Positions 8,281 through 9,313 of a stretch of DNA of 9,313 bases are shown piece after piece; within the stretch, counting starts at the first letter, position 1; every line of letters starts with the position of its first letter. The DNA comes from Candidatus Zixiibacteriota bacterium (GTDB lineage Bacteria; Zixibacteria; MSB-5A5; GN15; FEB-12), in assembly GCA_030591625.1 (NCBI GenBank), contig JAUVAR010000087.1:1-9313 (forward strand), given 5' to 3'. The notes below the pieces were generated by a model. That model did no database searches. It was not told where the DNA came from and was given only the letters and a program-made list of their open reading frames with translations. A program made the translations under genes and the position numbers.

Positions 8281-8284
8281 CCTT
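8281..8284 (-). promoter_or_regulatory. Weak Shine-Dalgarno site deciding the flavin reductase start
   Basis: The minus strand reads AAGG, ten bases before the GTG at 8268-8270 and only one base before the alternative TTG at 8277-8279. A ribosome could use the site for the GTG but hardly for the TTG. Together with the family-typical MKIIDP opening, this favours the shorter protein. Confidence 0.4.
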
Positions 8285-8285
8285 G

Positions 8286-9308
8286 CTATATATTCTTCTT
8301 AAGGGCAAGAATTGAATTCTCTTTCTCGGCCTTAACTATCGTGTGGCTGAGTTTTCCGAGTGCTTCAATTTCAAGTTCAATTTTATCACCGGGCATAAGC
8401 CAGGATGGTGTGAACGATTGACTCGATGCTTTTGCTTCCAATGCAGCTGTGCCATTTAGTTCCAAGTAACATCCAGTACCAACAGTTCCAGAGCCAATAA
8501 CATCGCCGGGCAAAATATCAACTCCATAGGCGCATCGTTCGATAATTTCGGCGAAAGTCCAATTCATCGCATTCATTGAGCCTTCAGAAATCTTATTACC
8601 ATTATGGTATGCAGTCATCTTTAGATAATATTTATTACCAAACGGAGTCTTTTCTAAATATGGCTCCAATTCATCGGGCGTAACAAGCCAGGGTCCAATC
8701 GCGGTAGCAAAATCTTTTCCTTTGGCCGGTCCCAAGTTAAGGCGCATCTCTTCCATCTGAAGAACTCGCGCCGAGAAATCGTTCATAATTGTATAACCGG
8801 CAATGTATTCATCTGCATCAGACGATTTAACATTTCGTCCTTTTCGTCCGATCACTACAGCAGCTTCCAATTCAAAATCTAACTTTTGCAAATGATCTGA
8901 TTCAACAACCAGATCACCTTCACCGAGAATCGCATTATGATTTGTAAAATAGAAAACAGGGTATTGATCAAACTCGGGAATCATCTCGACCCCACGATTA
9001 CGCCGGGCAGTTGCAACATGCTGACGAAACGCATAAGCGTCACGCGCCGAAGGTGGTGATGGTACAGGAGCAAGAGGCCTATAGCTCTCATCAGGCTCGA
9101 ATGATGGTACTTTGTCCTTTTCAAATGAGAGATCAATTTCCTTCGCCATATCCATCAGAGGACGTTCTCCTTTGAGTAAACAGGCAATAGTTGAAGGCAT
9201 TTCGATCTTAAGCAATGCAGCAGCTTTTTGTAAGTCTGCTACTCGGCCATCACGGTATATCCCACATCGTTCTTCGTTGTTACTATTTAAGAAAGAGACA
9301 AGTTTCAT
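8286..9308 (-). CDS. Fumarylacetoacetase-type hydrolase (FAH family)
   Basis: A 340-residue cytoplasmic hydrolase of the fumarylacetoacetate hydrolase family. The residues known from mammalian fumarylacetoacetase align well: D90, Y92 and H97 in RDAYAFRQH (mouse D126, Y128 and catalytic H133), metal ligands E146 and E148 in DFELE (E199, E201), D177 and Q184 in NDFSARVLQ (D233, Q240), K198 in GPAKGKDF (K253), and T275 in GSGT (T350). Keeping the RQH catalytic histidine sets it apart from many FAH-fold decarboxylases and isomerases and supports cleavage of fumarylacetoacetate into fumarate and acetoacetate, the last step of tyrosine/homogentisate degradation. The nearby acetoacetyl-CoA synthetase fits this role. 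The ATG at 9306-9308 gives MKLVSFL, a normal opening. Only five upstream bases are in the window, so the ribosome binding site, the promoter and any earlier genes cannot be seen. The stop is TAG at 8286-8288. Other 1,3-diketone hydrolases remain possible. Confidence 0.88.
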   Translation of the reverse strand: MKLVSFLNSNNEERCGIYRDGRVADLQKAAALLKIEMPSTIACLLKGERPLMDMAKEIDLSFEKDKVPSFEPDESYRPLAPVPSPPSARDAYAFRQHVATARRNRGVEMIPEFDQYPVFYFTNHNAILGEGDLVVESDHLQKLDFELEAAVVIGRKGRNVKSSDADEYIAGYTIMNDFSARVLQMEEMRLNLGPAKGKDFATAIGPWLVTPDELEPYLEKTPFGNKYYLKMTAYHNGNKISEGSMNAMNWTFAEIIERCAYGVDILPGDVIGSGTVGTGCYLELNGTAALEAKASSQSFTPSWLMPGDKIELEIEALGKLSHTIVKAEKENSILALKKNI

Positions 9309-9313
9309 TCGGA

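Overview
The window is bacterial and has two unequal parts with very different base composition. Positions 1 to about 845 are strongly GC-rich, roughly two thirds G+C by eye. The rest, from about 855 to 9313, is AT-leaning at a little over 40% G+C. The change happens within about 20 bases and cuts through coding sequence on both sides. The most economical reading is a chimeric junction between two unrelated genomes, probably an assembly or library artefact. A true recombination breakpoint cannot be excluded from the sequence alone.

All recognisable genes are on the minus strand. In transcription order (right to left) they are: a fumarylacetoacetase-type hydrolase (8286-9308), a flavin reductase-like protein with a C-terminal extension (7311-8270), acetoacetyl-CoA synthetase (5334-7298), a 118-base gap, a secreted double-domain amidohydrolase (2120-5215), and a second secreted amidohydrolase-like protein (2133 down to about 847) whose start overlaps the previous gene. 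Left of the junction lies the C-terminal part of a FAD-dependent oxidoreductase (about 854 to 15) from the GC-rich donor.

The first three genes make biochemical sense together. Fumarylacetoacetase yields fumarate and acetoacetate, the last step of tyrosine/homogentisate breakdown, and acetoacetyl-CoA synthetase activates the acetoacetate for thiolysis and entry into central metabolism. The flavin reductase between them has no assigned step. The two amidohydrolase-family proteins have signal peptides and form a translationally coupled pair. Only one of their three amidohydrolase domains keeps the usual metal-binding histidines.

The AT-leaning part resembles genomes of the Bacteroidetes and relatives (FCB group): paired 1000-residue and 430-residue exported amidohydrolases of this type occur there, and most starts lack a clear Shine-Dalgarno site. 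This assignment is an inference from recalled family resemblance, and one gene does have a canonical AGGAGG. The source of the GC-rich part cannot be placed. I see no tRNA, rRNA, CRISPR array, insertion sequence, long repeat or convincing terminator, and no clear evidence for a new biological system.
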